This document shows positions 5,260-6,032 of a stretch of DNA of 6,032 bases, one piece after another. This DNA is from Lachnospiraceae bacterium (GTDB taxonomy: Bacteria > Bacillota > Clostridia > Lachnospirales > Anaerotignaceae). Under the pieces are notes generated by a model. It searched no databases, was not told the DNA's origin, and was given only the letters and a program-made list of their open reading frames with translations. The position numbers were made by a program, and so were the translations under genes. The number at the start of each line of letters is the position of its first letter. Within the stretch, counting starts at the first letter, position 1. The stretch is taken from NCBI GenBank assembly GCA_019422065.1, contig JAHZEA010000011.1:79955-85986 (forward strand), read 5' to 3'.

Positions 5260-6032
5260 ATGGCAAAAGTGCTTATGAAAGGTAACGAAGCTACAGGAAA
5301 AGCCGCTATTTTAGCAGGATGTAAATTTTTTGCCGGCTATCCTATAACTCCACAAAATGAGGTACCAGAATATTTATCAAGAGAATTACCTCTTGCTGGC
5401 GGAACTTTTGTTCAGGCTGAGTCTGAGGTTGCTGCTATTAATATGCTTTATGGCGCCGGAAGTGCCGGAGCAAGATGCATGACATCTTCTTCATCACCTG
5501 GAATCGCCCTTAAACAGGAAGGTATTGGATACTGTGTATTTGGAGAAGTTCCATGTGTTATAAACTCAGTTTCACGTGGAGGCCCAGCCCTTGGTACAAT
5601 TCAGCCATCACAGCAGGATTATAATCAGGCTACAAGAGGCGGAGCTAACGGTGACTATCATATTCCTGTACTTGCACCTGCATCAATTCAGGAAGCTGTA
5701 GATGCTATTAAAGAAGCTTTTGAAATTGCAGACTTCTACAGAACACCTGTTATGGTTCTTCAGGATGGTCTTATTGGCCAGATGATGGAGCCGGTAGACT
5801 TTGATGTACCTGTTAAGAAAAGAGAAATACCACCTAAGAGCGAATGGGCTTTAGGTTATGGAAAAGGTAATCCTCATATTATTGAAGGTATAGTTATTGA
5901 CGCTCCTGCTTGTGAGCAGAAAAACCTTAGATTCTTCAAAGAAAAATATGAAGTAATGGAAGCTAACGAAGTTAGATACGAAGAATATATGATGGACGAT
6001 GCCGATGTGGCTCTGGTCGTAATGGGTTCCAG
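5260..6032 (+). CDS. vorB: 2-oxoacid:ferredoxin oxidoreductase alpha subunit (VorB/KorA family), 3' end missing
   Basis: The first 257 residues of the alpha subunit of a ferredoxin-dependent 2-oxoacid dehydrogenase; members are usually about 350-380 residues, so roughly 100 lie beyond the window. The enzyme converts a 2-oxoacid and CoA to acyl-CoA and CO2 while reducing ferredoxin, or runs in reverse. GAGAGGGGG (5243-5251) precedes the ATG by 8 bases. The GYPITPQNE segment (26-34), which carries the family YPITP motif, opens the pyrimidine-type domain. QAESEVAAINM (52-62), TSSSSPGIAL (75-84), SRGGPALGTIQPSQQDY (105-121) and GQMMEPV (173-179) are further family blocks. From about residue 195 the linker to the next domain begins. 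The sequence most resembles proteins annotated as 3-methyl-2-oxobutanoate dehydrogenase subunit VorB, but substrate (branched-chain 2-oxoacids or 2-oxoglutarate) cannot be fixed from this part, so the symbol is provisional. Beta and gamma subunits should follow. Confidence 0.9.
   Translation, partial: MAKVLMKGNEATGKAAILAGCKFFAGYPITPQNEVPEYLSRELPLAGGTFVQAESEVAAINMLYGAGSAGARCMTSSSSPGIALKQEGIGYCVFGEVPCVINSVSRGGPALGTIQPSQQDYNQATRGGANGDYHIPVLAPASIQEAVDAIKEAFEIADFYRTPVMVLQDGLIGQMMEPVDFDVPVKKREIPPKSEWALGYGKGNPHIIEGIVIDAPACEQKNLRFFKEKYEVMEANEVRYEEYMMDDADVALVVMGS

Overview
The window looks like chromosomal DNA from a low-GC anaerobic Firmicute of the class Clostridia; a Lachnospirales-type relative is my best guess. 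The reasons are the AT-rich intergenic stretches, strong AGGAGG-type ribosome binding sites, A/T-ending codons, a type III glutamine synthetase, a ferredoxin-dependent 2-oxoacid oxidoreductase operon, and a stalk-domain (copper amine oxidase N-like) protein. No rRNA, tRNA, CRISPR array, IS element or phage gene was seen. All genes read on the + strand.

Layout: (1) Bases 1-224 are the 3' end of a gene whose product ends in a stalk-like domain. (2) A complete D-2-hydroxyacid dehydrogenase-family gene (266-1198) follows, with a hairpin terminator at 1259-1288. (3) Bases 1289-1720 contain no intact gene. Much of this stretch can be read as a decayed tandem copy of the 3' end of the dehydrogenase: 1475-1537 matches 1136-1198 at 44 of 63 positions without a gap, and the reading-frame ends coincide. 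A promoter and a leader hairpin for the next gene come after it. (4) A full-length type III glutamine synthetase gene (1721-3826) is closed by a very strong terminator (3846-3897). (5) An AT-rich, gene-free stretch (3898-4310) is rich in inverted repeats. It includes two related 20-bp palindromes of the form TTGTRCT-N6-ARTACAA and a near-consensus promoter. (6) That promoter drives a tight operon: a small P-loop NTPase (4311-4997), a 2x[4Fe-4S] ferredoxin-type subunit (5024-5242) and the alpha subunit of a 2-oxoacid:ferredoxin oxidoreductase (VorB/KorA family, from 5260, cut by the window end).

How the genes relate: glutamine synthetase assimilates ammonium into glutamine. The oxidoreductase operon would interconvert a 2-oxoacid and CoA with an acyl-CoA, CO2 and reduced ferredoxin, with the small ferredoxin-like subunit carrying electrons. 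Its thiamine-diphosphate-binding beta subunit and its gamma subunit are expected just beyond the window. The two units have separate promoters and a strong terminator between them, so they are neighbours rather than one regulon on this evidence. The least explained items are the cysteine-free P-loop NTPase that heads the operon, the paired palindromes in front of it, and the decayed dehydrogenase copy with its leftover hairpin now in the glutamine synthetase leader.
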